In this document: positions 1 to 9,745 of the stretch, in pieces
How the letters are laid out: each line of letters begins with the position of its first letter
Numbering within the stretch: position 1 is the first letter of the stretch
Origin: Parapontixanthobacter aurantiacus
GTDB taxonomy: Bacteria > Pseudomonadota > Alphaproteobacteria > Sphingomonadales > Sphingomonadaceae
Direction: 5' to 3'
Assembly: GCF_009827635.1 (NCBI RefSeq)
Contig: NZ_WTYW01000001.1
Span: forward strand, 1,196,001 to 1,260,000
DNA length: 64,000 nucleotides
The notes under the pieces: model-generated
Databases searched by the model: none
Told to the model about the DNA's origin: nothing
Seen by the model: only the letters and a program-made list of their open reading frames with translations
Translations under genes and position numbers: made by a program

Positions 1-1
1 T

Positions 2-49
2 GCGCAGTTCCACGGCGAGCGGTTCGGGCTGACCGGACCGCTTAGCTAG
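2..49 (+). other. possible 3' tail of a truncated upstream gene
   Basis: One forward frame is open from the left edge and ends at a TAG, with the last residues reading roughly AQFHGERFGLTGPLS. It may be the end of a gene lying outside the window. Two other frames also close soon after, so support is weak and the product cannot be named. Confidence 0.2.
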
Positions 50-82
50 CTGACGCGTTGGTAGGGTCGAAAGGAGACACAA

Positions 83-268
83 ATGTCCGATAACAACGAT
101 CCGACGAAACCGACCTCCAATGACGAGAAGTTCAAGCCTCAAAACGTGAAAGGCCCGCTGAAGGACGGCAACAACGCCACGCAGCATCGAGAGCAGCCGG
201 GCGATACCGGAGGAAACGACGTGCCGCGGGGAAGCAGCGGTCAGACGAAGGAAACGCCAGGGGCGTAA
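83..268 (+). CDS. small hydrophilic hypothetical protein (61 aa)
   Basis: A strong AAAGGAG ribosome binding site lies about six bases before the ATG, which supports translation. The product is very rich in Asp, Asn, Pro, Gly, Lys and Thr, has no hydrophobic segment and no cysteine, and is predicted to be disordered. No family is recognised. It ends 23 bases before the convergent alaS stop. Small hydrophilic proteins of this kind are often stress-related in alphaproteobacteria, but nothing here proves that. Confidence 0.6.
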   Translation: MSDNNDPTKPTSNDEKFKPQNVKGPLKDGNNATQHREQPGDTGGNDVPRGSSGQTKETPGA

Positions 269-291
269 AGCGCCGATCCGGAAGGCATCGT

Positions 292-2958
292 TTAGGCGTC
301 TTCCTTCTGCAAGGCCTGACGGACGGCGTCGAGCGCAGCATCTGCCTTGTCGCCGTCCGGTCCGCCGCCCTGCGCCATGTCGGGCCGTCCGCCGCCGCCC
401 TTGCCGCCAAGAATTTCGACGGCGCTGCGCAACAGCGCGACCGCGTCGAACCGCGAAACGAGATCGTCGGTCACCCCCACGGCGATTGCGGCGCGGCCTT
501 CATTCACTGCGATGACCGCAGCGACACCCGACCCGATCCGTGCCTTCTCCTGATCGATCAATCCGCGAAGTTCCTTTGCTGGCAGATCGTTCAGAACGCG
601 TCCGACAAAGTTCAGATCGCCGATCTTTTCATCGGAGCTTGCCGTTTGCGCCCCCGAACCATCGCCCGATAGTGCCAGCTTCCGCTTCGCCTCGGCCAGT
701 TCCTTTTCGAGAGCGCGGCGTTCTTCGGCTAGACTGCGCACACGCTCATTAACTTCGTCGGGAGAGCTTTTGACGATCGCTGCGACAGACCGCAAAATCT
801 CTTCGCGTTCGACGAGCCACAAACGCGCTGCTTCGCCGGTAAGGGCCTCGATGCGCCGCACGCCCGAGGATACGGCACTCTCTGAGATGATCCGGAAGAT
901 GCCGATATCGCCGGTAGCCTCGACATGGGTACCACCGCACAGTTCGACGGAATAATGGCGTTCCGCATCTTTCTTACGCCCCATGGACAGGACGCGCACT
1001 TCATCGCTGTATTTCTCGCCGAACAAGGCGAGTGCCCCGGCCGCGATCGCATCGTCGGGCGTCATCAGGCCCGTCCCGACGGTTTCATTCGCGCGGATCT
1101 CGGAGTTTATCTCGGCTTCGACATCGGCAATCTCTTCGGCGCTGAGCGGATCAGGATGCGAAAAATCGAAGCGTAGCTTGTCCTCGGAAACGAGAGAGCC
1201 TTTTTGGGTAACGTGTTCGCCCAGACGGTGGCGCAATGCTGCATGAAGCAGATGCGTCGCCGAATGGTTGGCGCGAACCCGGTCGCGTCGCTCGGCGTCG
1301 ATTTGGAGATGAACGACATCCCCCGTCGCCACCGAACCGCGCTTAATCTCTACTTGGTGCGCATGCAACTTGCCGAGCGGCTTCGTCGTGTCCGTCACTT
1401 TTCCGTTCATGCCGGAAGCCGTCGAAATGCTTCCGCTGTCGCCGGCCTGACCGCCACTTTCCCCATAGAAAGGCGTCTGGTTCGTGACGATCAACACGCT
1501 TTCGCCGTCCGACGCCTCGGCCACTTCCTCTCCGTCGCGAAGGATTGCCACGATTTGCGCTTCACCTTTCGTCGACGAATAGCCGGTGAATTCGGTCGAT
1601 CCGCACCGTTCGAAGATATCGAACCAGACATCCTCGGATGCTGCCTCGCCCGAACCCTTCCACGCCGCCCGCGCGGCGGCCTTCTGTTCGGCCATTGCAG
1701 CATCGAAGCCGGCAAGATCGACTGACAGATCGCGCATACGCAACGCATCTTCAGTAAGGTCGATCGGAAAACCGTAAGTATCGTACAACTTGAAAGCTGC
1801 CGTACCGGAAAGCTTTTCGCCAGGTGCCAGACCAGCAACCTCGTCTTCGAGCAGGCGTAAGCCTTTCTCGAGCGTTCGGCGGAACTGGACTTCCTCACGC
1901 TTCAGCACATCTTCAACTAAAGCCTGACCGCGTACCAGTTCCGGATAGGCCTGACCCATTTCAGTGACCAGCGCGGGAACGAGCCGATGAAGCAAGGGCT
2001 CTTCCGCTCCAAGCAGGTGCGCATGGCGCATGGCTCGTCGCATGATCCGGCGCAGAACGTAGCCACGCCCCTCATTGGAAGGAAGGACGCCGTCCGCCAG
2101 CAGGAAACTGACGGAACGCAGATGGTCCGCAACGACGCGCTGGCTCGCAAGTTCGGTTTCGCCCTTGCTCTTTCCGGTGAATGTTTCGGCAGCGGAAATC
2201 AGCGCTTTGAAGGTATCCGTGTCGTAATTGTTGTGAACCCCCTGCATGACGGCGGCAATGCGCTCGAGCCCCATGCCCGTATCGATTGACGGTTTGGGAA
2301 GCGCCACGCGGTTTCCGTCTTCGCGCTGTTCGTATTGCATGAAGACGAGGTTCCAGATCTCGACGAACCGGTCGCCGTCCTCGTCCGGACTACCCGGAGG
2401 ACCACCGGCAATGTGGTCGCCATGGTCGTAGAATATTTCGCTGCATGGCCCACACGGGCCGGTATCGCCCATCGACCAGAAGTTATCGTTCGACGCGATG
2501 CGGATTATGCGCTCTTCGGGAAGGCCAGAAATTTTGCGCCACAGATCGAACGCTTCGTCATCGTCGTGATAGACCGTTACCGTCAGCCGCTCGGTTGGCA
2601 ACTCCCATTCCTTCGTCAGCAACGTCCAGGCATGTTCGATTGCCTGAGACTTGAAGTAGTCGCCGAAGGAGAAATTGCCGAGCATTTCGAAGAATGTATG
2701 ATGGCGCGCGGTATAGCCGACATTATCGAGATCGTTGTGCTTGCCGCCTGCGCGAACGCATTTCTGACTGCTCGTCGCACGCGGCGAAGGCGGTGATTCT
2801 AGGCCCGTGAAGGCGTTTTTGAACGGAACCATTCCGGCGTTCACGAACATGAGCGTCGGATCGTTGAAAGGCACGAGTGGTGCCGAGGGGATCGGTTGAT
2901 GGTCGGCGGCGGCAAAAAAATCCAGAAAGGATCGCCGTATATCGTTCGTCGAAGTCAT
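292..2958 (-). CDS. alaS: alanine--tRNA ligase
   Basis: Charges tRNA-Ala with alanine in the cytoplasm and hydrolyses mischarged Ser/Gly-tRNA-Ala. The product of about 888 aa has the class II catalytic core at the N-terminus (including [17 protein letters not shown]), the editing-domain motif HSATHLL near residue 565, the zinc-site motif CGGTHV near residue 674, and a Gly-rich C-terminal domain ([16 protein letters not shown]). The length matches the family. An upstream in-frame ATG would add six residues; the start [15 protein letters not shown] is preferred because AlaS proteins begin just before this conserved helix. It is the last gene of the leftward recA-gst-alaS stretch. Confidence 0.97.
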   Translation of the reverse strand: MTSTNDIRRSFLDFFAAADHQPIPSAPLVPFNDPTLMFVNAGMVPFKNAFTGLESPPSPRATSSQKCVRAGGKHNDLDNVGYTARHHTFFEMLGNFSFGDYFKSQAIEHAWTLLTKEWELPTERLTVTVYHDDDEAFDLWRKISGLPEERIIRIASNDNFWSMGDTGPCGPCSEIFYDHGDHIAGGPPGSPDEDGDRFVEIWNLVFMQYEQREDGNRVALPKPSIDTGMGLERIAAVMQGVHNNYDTDTFKALISAAETFTGKSKGETELASQRVVADHLRSVSFLLADGVLPSNEGRGYVLRRIMRRAMRHAHLLGAEEPLLHRLVPALVTEMGQAYPELVRGQALVEDVLKREEVQFRRTLEKGLRLLEDEVAGLAPGEKLSGTAAFKLYDTYGFPIDLTEDALRMRDLSVDLAGFDAAMAEQKAAARAAWKGSGEAASEDVWFDIFERCGSTEFTGYSSTKGEAQIVAILRDGEEVAEASDGESVLIVTNQTPFYGESGGQAGDSGSISTASGMNGKVTDTTKPLGKLHAHQVEIKRGSVATGDVVHLQIDAERRDRVRANHSATHLLHAALRHRLGEHVTQKGSLVSEDKLRFDFSHPDPLSAEEIADVEAEINSEIRANETVGTGLMTPDDAIAAGALALFGEKYSDEVRVLSMGRKKDAERHYSVELCGGTHVEATGDIGIFRIISESAVSSGVRRIEALTGEAARLWLVEREEILRSVAAIVKSSPDEVNERVRSLAEERRALEKELAEAKRKLALSGDGSGAQTASSDEKIGDLNFVGRVLNDLPAKELRGLIDQEKARIGSGVAAVIAVNEGRAAIAVGVTDDLVSRFDAVALLRSAVEILGGKGGGGRPDMAQGGGPDGDKADAALDAVRQALQKEDA

Positions 2959-3042
2959 GCGGTGCGAATTACGCACTCGTCAATGTATCGACAAGAGGCG
3001 ATGAACGCTCTTGCCGCAATGAGGCGTCCTTTTACGTCTCGA

Positions 3043-3669
3043 TCACCAGACGAAATACGCGCCGCCCTTTTTTCTCGCTCTCTGCCACGCTGGGCGCGAA
3101 TGAACTTTCTCGACGAAGCGCGAAATCTTCGGATGCCCCTCCCCATAGCCCTGTAATAGCGCAATTTCGGCGGGGAAGCTCATCAGCACATCGGCGGCAG
3201 TCCAACCGTCGCCGACAAAATGAAGATTGTCGCCAATCCCCGATTCCATGAAGTCGATATGCGCGCTCAGTTGCTCGTCGATGCGCGGCTGAACGGGTGC
3301 TGCCGCTTCGCCCAATCTAGCGAGGAAAAGTTTCAGCATGACGGGTACGAAGAAAGAACTTTCCCCGAATTGCATCCATTCGAGATGCGAGACATATTCG
3401 TCGGTTCCCGCGCGGGGCAACCAGTCCGATCCGCCATGACGTTCGCAGAGATATTGAATAATGGCTCCGCTTTCGGAAATCACGCGTCCGTCATCCTCAA
3501 TGACCGGCGACTTGCCGAGCGGATGAGCATTCTTCAGTTCAGGCGGCGCCAGATTGGTATCGCTATCCCGCTGATAATGGATCACTTCGTAGGGTTGTTC
3601 GAGTTCCTCGAGCAACCAGAGTACGCGCTGCGAACGACTACTGTTCAGGTGATGGACTACGATTGCCAT
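3043..3669 (-). CDS. glutathione S-transferase family protein
   Basis: Cytosolic GST-type enzyme of 208 aa that would conjugate or reduce substrates with glutathione. An N-terminal thioredoxin-like domain (residues 1-80) carries the early SSRSQRVLWLLEEL segment and the GSH gamma-glutamyl binding motif SESGAI. The all-helical C-terminal domain includes the typical FxGDxxTxADV-like stretch (FVGDGWTAADVLM). The substrate cannot be deduced. It lies between recA and alaS on the same strand, with a strong terminator separating it from recA. Confidence 0.9.
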   Translation of the reverse strand: MAIVVHHLNSSRSQRVLWLLEELEQPYEVIHYQRDSDTNLAPPELKNAHPLGKSPVIEDDGRVISESGAIIQYLCERHGGSDWLPRAGTDEYVSHLEWMQFGESSFFVPVMLKLFLARLGEAAAPVQPRIDEQLSAHIDFMESGIGDNLHFVGDGWTAADVLMSFPAEIALLQGYGEGHPKISRFVEKVHSRPAWQRARKKGGAYFVW

Positions 3670-3764
3670 AAGAATTTTCCGCTATTTCAAACCGGTTCGG
3701 TAGCAACCCGCGGCTGAGATGGTCGACCTCGGTTGCCATAAGGCAGAAACTCCTAGCACAAATG

Positions 3765-3802
3765 AAAATCGGGCAAAGCCTAGGTTGGCTTCGCCCGATT
3801 TT
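3765..3802 (-). terminator. bidirectional Rho-independent terminator after recA
   Basis: A near-perfect inverted repeat pairs AAAATCGGGC with GCCCGATTTT and, after one mismatch, AAGCC with GGCTT around a six-base loop. Flanking A and T runs give a U-tract on either strand. It lies 45 bases past the recA stop on the minus strand and before the gst gene. Confidence 0.85.
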
Positions 3803-3846
3803 CGCTTTCCTTATGTGGAGCGCGACGAATAACTCGCGCCGCTCAC

Positions 3847-4911
3847 TTATTCTTCGGCGTCAGGTCCAGTCATCATCTCTTCTGCCACTTCGTCCGTCTT
3901 CCCGCGAATGGCCGCCTCGAGCTTGTCGCAAACCTCGGGGTTTTCCTTGAGATAGTTCTTCGCGTTCTCCCGGCCCTGTCCGATGCGAATGCTGTCATAG
4001 CTGAACCAAGAGCCCGACTTTTCGACCAAGCCGGCCTTCACGCCCAAATCCAGGATTTCACCGATCTTCGAAATGCCCTCGCCATACATGATGTCGAATT
4101 CGACCTGCTTGAAAGGCGGCGCAACCTTGTTCTTGACGACCTTAACGCGGGTCGAGTTGCCGACGACTTCGTCGCGATCCTTGATCTGTCCGGTACGCCG
4201 AATATCGAGCCGCACGGACGCGTAGAACTTCAGCGCGTTCCCGCCAGTGGTCGTCTCCGGGTTACCGTACATGACGCCAATCTTCATACGCAATTGGTTG
4301 ATGAAGATGACCATGCATTTCGAACGATTGATCGAACCGGTCAGCTTCCTGAGCGACTGCGACATGAGCCGTGCCTGCAGGCCAACATGGCTGTCACCCA
4401 TCTCGCCCTCGATTTCCGCCCGCGGAACAAGTGCGGCAACGGAGTCCACGACGAGCACGTCGATCGCATTAGAACGTACGAGGGTGTCCGTAATCTCAAG
4501 CGCCTGCTCGCCGGTGTCGGGCTGAGAGACGATCAGTTCGTCGATATCGACGCCCAGTTTGCGTGCGTAAACGGGATCAAGGGCGTGCTCTGCATCCACG
4601 AACGCCGCCGTTCCGCCCGCTTTTTGCGCTTCTGCAATGACGTGCAGCGCAAGCGTGGTCTTGCCCGAACTTTCCGGTCCATAGACTTCGATGACGCGCC
4701 CCTTCGGCAAGCCGCCAATACCAAGCGCGATGTCCAGGCCAAGCGAACCCGTCGATATCGACTCGACATTCATCGCTTCCCGACTGCCCAGCTTCATTGC
4801 CGAGCCTTTTCCGAATGCACGATCGATCTGCGCGAGTGCTGCGTCCAATGCCTTCTGACGATCCACGTTCACTTCCTTATCCTCGACCAGTTTCAATTTC
4901 GCCGAAGCCAT
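3847..4911 (-). CDS. recA: recombinase RecA
   Basis: RecA forms ATP-dependent filaments on single-stranded DNA, drives strand exchange and triggers LexA self-cleavage. The 354-residue product has the Walker A motif GPESSGKT at residues 78-85, the Walker B segment [10 protein letters not shown], the L2 region around [22 protein letters not shown], and an acidic C-terminal tail. The length is normal. A LexA box lies about 80-90 bases upstream of the start, so SOS induction is expected. A strong hairpin terminator follows the stop. Confidence 0.98.
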   Translation of the reverse strand: MASAKLKLVEDKEVNVDRQKALDAALAQIDRAFGKGSAMKLGSREAMNVESISTGSLGLDIALGIGGLPKGRVIEVYGPESSGKTTLALHVIAEAQKAGGTAAFVDAEHALDPVYARKLGVDIDELIVSQPDTGEQALEITDTLVRSNAIDVLVVDSVAALVPRAEIEGEMGDSHVGLQARLMSQSLRKLTGSINRSKCMVIFINQLRMKIGVMYGNPETTTGGNALKFYASVRLDIRRTGQIKDRDEVVGNSTRVKVVKNKVAPPFKQVEFDIMYGEGISKIGEILDLGVKAGLVEKSGSWFSYDSIRIGQGRENAKNYLKENPEVCDKLEAAIRGKTDEVAEEMMTGPDAEE

Positions 4912-4988
4912 AACACGCCTCCATCTTTAGGACTGATCCAGACTTCGATCGCCCTGTTGGATAACTGTGTATGCCTTTTGTTCTCACA

Positions 4989-5003
4989 GAACAAGAGTAG
5001 AAC
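4989..5003 (-). promoter_or_regulatory. LexA (SOS) box upstream of recA
   Basis: The plus strand reads GAAC-AAGAGTA-GAAC, which on the recA strand is the alphaproteobacterial LexA consensus GTTC-N7-GTTC. A further GTTC at 4980-4983 makes an additional GTTC-N5-GAAC dyad on the plus strand. The site overlaps the likely -35 region of recA, consistent with repression until DNA damage. Confidence 0.88.
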
Positions 5004-5084
5004 AAAATTTATTCCGCTCTCTTTGGGACGCTGCTCGCACGATCGGCAGCTTGGTGCCACCTTCGATGGTAAACAACTCCCAAA

Positions 5085-7544
5085 TTATTTTCCTTTCTGC
5101 CCGAGGACTTCGGAAACCTTCGCGCCGATCTGCTGCACAGAAAACGGTTTGGCGATAAAATACATGTTCTCGATATTGATGTCGCGCCGCAGCTGTTCCT
5201 CGGCATAGCCCGACATGAAGAGGATCGGTAGGTCGGGATGCACCTTGCGTATGGCCTTCGCCATGGTCGGACCGTCCATGCCGGGCATGACCACATCGGA
5301 CACGACCAAGTCAAAACCCCCGCCATTCGCGATCTGCGCGAGGCCTTCCTCGCCGTCGGAGGCGGTCGTCACCTGATAGCCGGCTCTGCTCAAGGCACGT
5401 TCCGCCACGGCGCGTACCATGTCTTCATCCTCCACGAGAAGCAGGTTGCCGCCAGTCGACCAGTCGCTGGCATCGGCATCAGGCTCTTCCGACAAGGGAG
5501 GCCCGGACGGCGCCGGCAAAGCATCGCCCTTGTATACCGGCAGATAGACGGTGAACCTTGCACCTGCCTGCCGACCAGAACTTGCCGGAATATTGTCCGC
5601 GAAGATGTAACCGTTCGACTGCTTCACAATCCCGTAGACTGTCGAAAGGCCGAGGCCCGTGCCCTTCCCTTGCTCCTTGGTGGTGAAGAATGGCTCGAAG
5701 ATCTTGGGCAAGATATGCGCCGGGATACCGCCCCCCGTGTCCTGAATGATGAGGGCGGTGTAGTCGTCAACCGGCATGACTTCGATGTCCATGCGCTCGA
5801 CATCCTCGCGCGACACGCGGCGGGTCGCCATCGTCAGACGACCGTTCGTCGTTCCGCTGGCGAGAATGGCATCTCGTGCATTGACGGCGAGATTGACGAT
5901 CACTTGCTCGAGTTGCTGCGGGTCGGCGCGGACGGGGCCCAGTTCGCGATCGTGCCGCACCGTAAACTCGATGCCGTCGCTCATGAGGCGCTTCAGCAGC
6001 TGGCTCACTTCGCTGACCACGTCGGGCAATTGCAGCACGACCGGTTGCAGTGTCTGCTGCCGCGAAAATGCGAGCAATTGCCGCGTAAGAGAAGCAGCGC
6101 GGTTCGAGTTCGCCCTGATCTGCTGGATATCGTCGTAATCGCTGTCGCCCGGCGAGTGCCGCAGCAGCATGAGGTCGCAATAGCCGATGATCGCGGTCAG
6201 AACATTGTTGAAGTCATGCGCAACGCCGCCGGCCAGTTGCCCCACCGCCTGCATCTTCGTCGCTTGCGCGACCTGACGGCGGAGGCGCTTTTCCTCCGAG
6301 GAGTCGCTCATCGACAAGAGGACCGCCGCATCGCCCAAACCGCGGACACCTGCAAAACCAATCGAAATGGGTTCTTCGGGATCGCTCGACAGACGCACGG
6401 GCATGTTGCCGCTGGCGATCGGGCCCTTGGCGAAGCGTCTGACGGAATCGGCAAAGGCTCCCTTGTCCTCACGCACGACAAGATCGGACGGATATTGCGG
6501 CAGACCCTTGTCGCGCCTGTCGACCGCTCGCATGAACGCCTTGTTGGCGAATAGGAAGCGCCCGTCGCGATCGGTCAGCGCCAGGCCGAGTGGCAGCGCC
6601 GACAAGAGAGCTTCCAGTTGCGGCACGGCATTGCGCCCGGCGCTTTCGCTCCCGCCGCCAAGCACCACCGTGCTATCGATGAGCAGCATGAGCGAAGATG
6701 CCTGGTCCGCATTGCTGGTCGAAGTCGTGCCCGGCGGATCGAGCGCGATATTCACGAGGGTTTGCGGACTGCCCTGCATTCCCTCATGCGCGTAGAAAAT
6801 CCGATTGCGCTCATCCGTTCGCAGCATCTGGACGAATTCGGCATGCACGATGTTCATGCGCGCATTGCCGCTCGCGCGTTCGCCAAGTCCAGGAGTGGCC
6901 GATTCGATGCGTCCATCGGCGCGAACCAGCGCTGCCTCCAGCCCCGCGCGAGACAGGACAACACCAAACAGGCCCGTCAGGTTCTCGCTGATCAGATCCT
7001 CGATCCGCGTATTCACGATCTCGGAGAAATGCCAGACGAGATAATCATCGGCGCGTCCGGCCCGTTGCAGGCGAGCGCTCCAGCGCTTGTCCTCGTTCGG
7101 GGACAGCAGCAGTCCAACTTCGGCTTCTCCCTCTCGCCATGCCTTGCGGGCAGCTTCGACGAGGCCTTCGCGCGATTGTTGATCGACGGGCAGTTCCGGC
7201 GGGATGGCGCTCTGGCCGAACCATTTGAGGAAGCGTTCATTCGCACAGACCATGCGGTTCGCCCGGTCGATAATAACGACGCCGTCGCCGCCTTTCTCGA
7301 TCGCCGCGAGGGTAACCGACCAGTCCGGCAATGCGTGGGCGACTTCCTCGACCTCCGGCTTTACCCGCGCGTAGATCATCGCCGCGAGCGACAGGACGAG
7401 GAGTGAGCCGCCGAACGCTGCGGCCGTGATCGAGGATTCGGCGAGCAGCCATACCAAGCCGACGCTGAGCGCAAGGGCCAGCAAAAGGCCGAGAATCAGC
7501 GGTACGGGGGGCAGCGCCCCCTCGCGCTCGAAACTTCCCATCAT
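5085..7544 (-). CDS. cckA: CckA-type hybrid histidine kinase
   Basis: Membrane sensor kinase that in alphaproteobacteria phosphorylates ChpT and through it the cell-cycle regulator CtrA. The 819-residue product has two membrane helices (about 16-35 and 39-59), PAS-like sensor regions, a HisKA motif with the phosphorylated His near 443 (GGVAHDFNN), an ATPase domain ([25 protein letters not shown]) and a C-terminal receiver domain with Asp near 750 ([12 protein letters not shown]). The [15 protein letters not shown] context is characteristic of CckA. The start at 7544 overlaps the stop of the upstream DUF2062 gene as ATGA, giving translational coupling; the longer open frame upstream only overlaps that gene. 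Confidence 0.92.
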   Translation of the reverse strand: MMGSFEREGALPPVPLILGLLLALALSVGLVWLLAESSITAAAFGGSLLVLSLAAMIYARVKPEVEEVAHALPDWSVTLAAIEKGGDGVVIIDRANRMVCANERFLKWFGQSAIPPELPVDQQSREGLVEAARKAWREGEAEVGLLLSPNEDKRWSARLQRAGRADDYLVWHFSEIVNTRIEDLISENLTGLFGVVLSRAGLEAALVRADGRIESATPGLGERASGNARMNIVHAEFVQMLRTDERNRIFYAHEGMQGSPQTLVNIALDPPGTTSTSNADQASSLMLLIDSTVVLGGGSESAGRNAVPQLEALLSALPLGLALTDRDGRFLFANKAFMRAVDRRDKGLPQYPSDLVVREDKGAFADSVRRFAKGPIASGNMPVRLSSDPEEPISIGFAGVRGLGDAAVLLSMSDSSEEKRLRRQVAQATKMQAVGQLAGGVAHDFNNVLTAIIGYCDLMLLRHSPGDSDYDDIQQIRANSNRAASLTRQLLAFSRQQTLQPVVLQLPDVVSEVSQLLKRLMSDGIEFTVRHDRELGPVRADPQQLEQVIVNLAVNARDAILASGTTNGRLTMATRRVSREDVERMDIEVMPVDDYTALIIQDTGGGIPAHILPKIFEPFFTTKEQGKGTGLGLSTVYGIVKQSNGYIFADNIPASSGRQAGARFTVYLPVYKGDALPAPSGPPLSEEPDADASDWSTGGNLLLVEDEDMVRAVAERALSRAGYQVTTASDGEEGLAQIANGGGFDLVVSDVVMPGMDGPTMAKAIRKVHPDLPILFMSGYAEEQLRRDINIENMYFIAKPFSVQQIGAKVSEVLGQKGK

Positions 7545-8131
7545 TGCTTGTTGGCTTCCAGCTTCCGATCGAGATCGGCTTCCATGCGAGCAAGCCTGCG
7601 AGAGCGGCGGCGGGCCACGATGTAACGCCAGCTCCATGACGAAACGACGTGCCCGATCGAAGCGGTCACGACGGCAAGCACGAGAAAACCGAAAGCGGTG
7701 ACGCCCGCCGTCTGGAAAAACTCCGCCAGCAAGCGGCCCCGCTCACCTTGAAGTTCCTCGCCGGCAAGCCCACCCGCCGCGGCGTCGATCTTGAGGATGA
7801 AGGAACCGACGCGATTGGCGACGACGATCCAGAACGGGAAGGTAAACGGGTTCGTTATGAAGGTCGCAATTGCGGAAAGGGGTACGTTGGCCCGCGCCGG
7901 AAGGGCCATGAATGCGGCAAGGAAGATTTGGCCAACGGGAATGATGAACGCGCAGAATAGTCCGAGTGCGACGCCCCTCGGGACGCTCCGCCGGGTGAAG
8001 CGCCAGAGTTCGGGCGACAGGAACCGATGTGCGATTGGTTCGAGCCACTTATTGCTGGCCATTTCGTCGCGCGTCGGCATGCGGGGCTTGGCCCAGCCTG
8101 GCAGCATTCTGGTGAGTTTTTTAAGATTCAT
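7541..8131 (-). CDS. DUF2062 membrane protein
   Basis: A predicted inner-membrane protein of about 196 aa from the DUF2062 family, function unknown. It shows RRSVPRGVALGLFCAFIIPVGQ, a conserved NPFTFPFWIVVANRVGS segment, and a final membrane helix (VTAFGFLVLAVVTASIGHVV) followed by an Arg-rich cytoplasmic tail. The start MNLKKLTRMLPGW is preferred over a 16-residue upstream extension. Its stop overlaps the cckA start by four bases, so the two proteins are probably made together; this neighbour pair is common in sphingomonads. Confidence 0.85.
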   Translation of the reverse strand: MNLKKLTRMLPGWAKPRMPTRDEMASNKWLEPIAHRFLSPELWRFTRRSVPRGVALGLFCAFIIPVGQIFLAAFMALPARANVPLSAIATFITNPFTFPFWIVVANRVGSFILKIDAAAGGLAGEELQGERGRLLAEFFQTAGVTAFGFLVLAVVTASIGHVVSSWSWRYIVARRRSRRLARMEADLDRKLEANKQ

Positions 8132-8250
8132 TGGATCGCTTCGCGCTTTGCTACGACCGTCGACCAAGCGCAATAGCAATGCCCGGTAAACCGATCAAAC
8201 GACGTGTGGCGTCGTCATAATACGCGATTGCTAGCGCAGAGCTTAACGGA

Positions 8251-8733
8251 TCAGCCGTTTTCTCTCAGCAGGCGAGCCTTGTCACGCTTCCAGTCGCGGT
8301 CCTTGATATATTCGCGCTTGTCCTGTGCCTTGCGACCTTTCGCCAGCGCAAGTTCCACCTTCGCCCTGCCCTGCCGGTTGAAATAGATCGACATCGGGAC
8401 GAGCGTCATTCCCTTGCGCTCGACGGCACCCATCATCTTGTTGATCTCGCGCTCGTTCAGAAGGAGCTTGCGACGTCGCTTGGGTTCATGGTTGAACCGG
8501 TTGCCGTGACTGAACTCCGGAATATTGGCGTTGATCAGCCAGCATTCGCCTTCGGTCACCTCGGCATAGGACTCCCCGATGCTGGCCTCGCCAGCCCGTA
8601 ACGACTTCACCTCCGTCCCCTGCAAGACGAGCCCTGCCTCGAACTTGTCTTCGATCGCATAGTCGAAGCGAGCGCGCCGGTTCTCAGCGACGGTTTTCTG
8701 CTTGTCGAAGGTTTCGGGTTTGGGTCTGGCCAT
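8251..8733 (-). CDS. smpB: SsrA-binding protein SmpB
   Basis: Binds tmRNA and delivers it to stalled ribosomes in trans-translation. The 160-residue product has the oligonucleotide-binding fold motifs of the family, including [34 protein letters not shown] and [11 protein letters not shown], and the basic C-terminal tail [20 protein letters not shown] that inserts into the decoding centre. Length and motifs are complete. It lies 37 bases downstream of dapA on the same strand. Confidence 0.97.
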   Translation of the reverse strand: MARPKPETFDKQKTVAENRRARFDYAIEDKFEAGLVLQGTEVKSLRAGEASIGESYAEVTEGECWLINANIPEFSHGNRFNHEPKRRRKLLLNEREINKMMGAVERKGMTLVPMSIYFNRQGRAKVELALAKGRKAQDKREYIKDRDWKRDKARLLRENG

Positions 8734-8770
8734 GCGGCTTTATTAAGAGGCGGGAGAGCGAATTGTAAGG

Positions 8771-9652
8771 CTACAGGAGGCCAGCGTGGTCGAGTGCCGC
8801 GTCGACCGCGCGCCGTGCGTGGTCGCTCGCCGAACATAGCGGAAGCCTTACCTCGTCGCTGAAGCCCTCACGAACGCGTGACAGCGCGTATTTCACGGGC
8901 GCTGGCGAGGAATCTTCGAACATTGCATAATGAAGGGGATACAGCCGGTCGTTCAACTGGCGCGCCTTGAGCAGATCATTATCGGCACAGGCATGCTGGA
9001 ATTCTGCGCATAGCTGAGGCGCTACGTTGGCGGTGACCGAGATGCAGCCCTTACCGCCCGCGGCATTGAACGGCAGGGCCAGCTCGTCGTTGCCCGAAAG
9101 CTGGCAAAACTCCTTCGAGATGCCCATGCGATGGTCGGCGACGCGTGACAGATCCTCGCTCGCATCCTTGATGCCGATAATCTGGTCAGGATACCGGTTC
9201 GCCAGCTCGCAAACGGTTTCAGGAGCGATATCGGTCACGGTTCGACCCGGCACGTTATAGAGGACGATCGGCAGGTCGCAGTGATCCGCCAGATAGCTGA
9301 AATGCGCGATAAGTCCCGCTTGGCTCGGCTTGTTGTAATAGGGTGCGACACATAAGGCAGCGCTCGCCCCAGCCTTCTTCGAGAAGTTCATATGCAAAAG
9401 AGCATTCTTCGTATCGTTGCTGCCGCAGCCCACGATGACGGGAACACGCCCGGCGGTTTGCTCGATACACACCTCTATGACCCGGTGGTGTTCGGCGTTC
9501 GACAGGGTCGATGCTTCGCCGGTCGTTCCGCAGGGTACGAGCGCGCTGCTGCCGCTTTCGATCTGCCAGTCCACAAGGTTGCGAAACGCCATCTCGTCGA
9601 ACGAGCCGTTCCGGAATGGCGTCACGAGAGCGGGAATTGAGCCGGCGAACAT
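8771..9652 (-). CDS. dapA: 4-hydroxy-tetrahydrodipicolinate synthase
   Basis: Condenses pyruvate with aspartate semialdehyde, the first step of the diaminopimelate/lysine branch. The 293-residue TIM-barrel protein carries the substrate loop CGTTGE, the tyrosine in VLYNVPGRT, and the Schiff-base lysine in IGIKDAS. The late motif GGKGCISVTANVAP is also typical. It is divergent from the lytic transglycosylase gene and leads the dapA-smpB-DUF2062-cckA run. Diaminopimelate supply for peptidoglycan fits its neighbour on the other side. Confidence 0.97.
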   Translation of the reverse strand: MFAGSIPALVTPFRNGSFDEMAFRNLVDWQIESGSSALVPCGTTGEASTLSNAEHHRVIEVCIEQTAGRVPVIVGCGSNDTKNALLHMNFSKKAGASAALCVAPYYNKPSQAGLIAHFSYLADHCDLPIVLYNVPGRTVTDIAPETVCELANRYPDQIIGIKDASEDLSRVADHRMGISKEFCQLSGNDELALPFNAAGGKGCISVTANVAPQLCAEFQHACADNDLLKARQLNDRLYPLHYAMFEDSSPAPVKYALSRVREGFSDEVRLPLCSASDHARRAVDAALDHAGLL

Positions 9653-9745
9653 AGCGGAACCCTTGAGGCTAGCGGTCGGGAATCGTAAGCTGAAAACGAT
9701 CGACCGTCGATTTATTCAGCGACTGATAAGGAGCGACTGCCTACT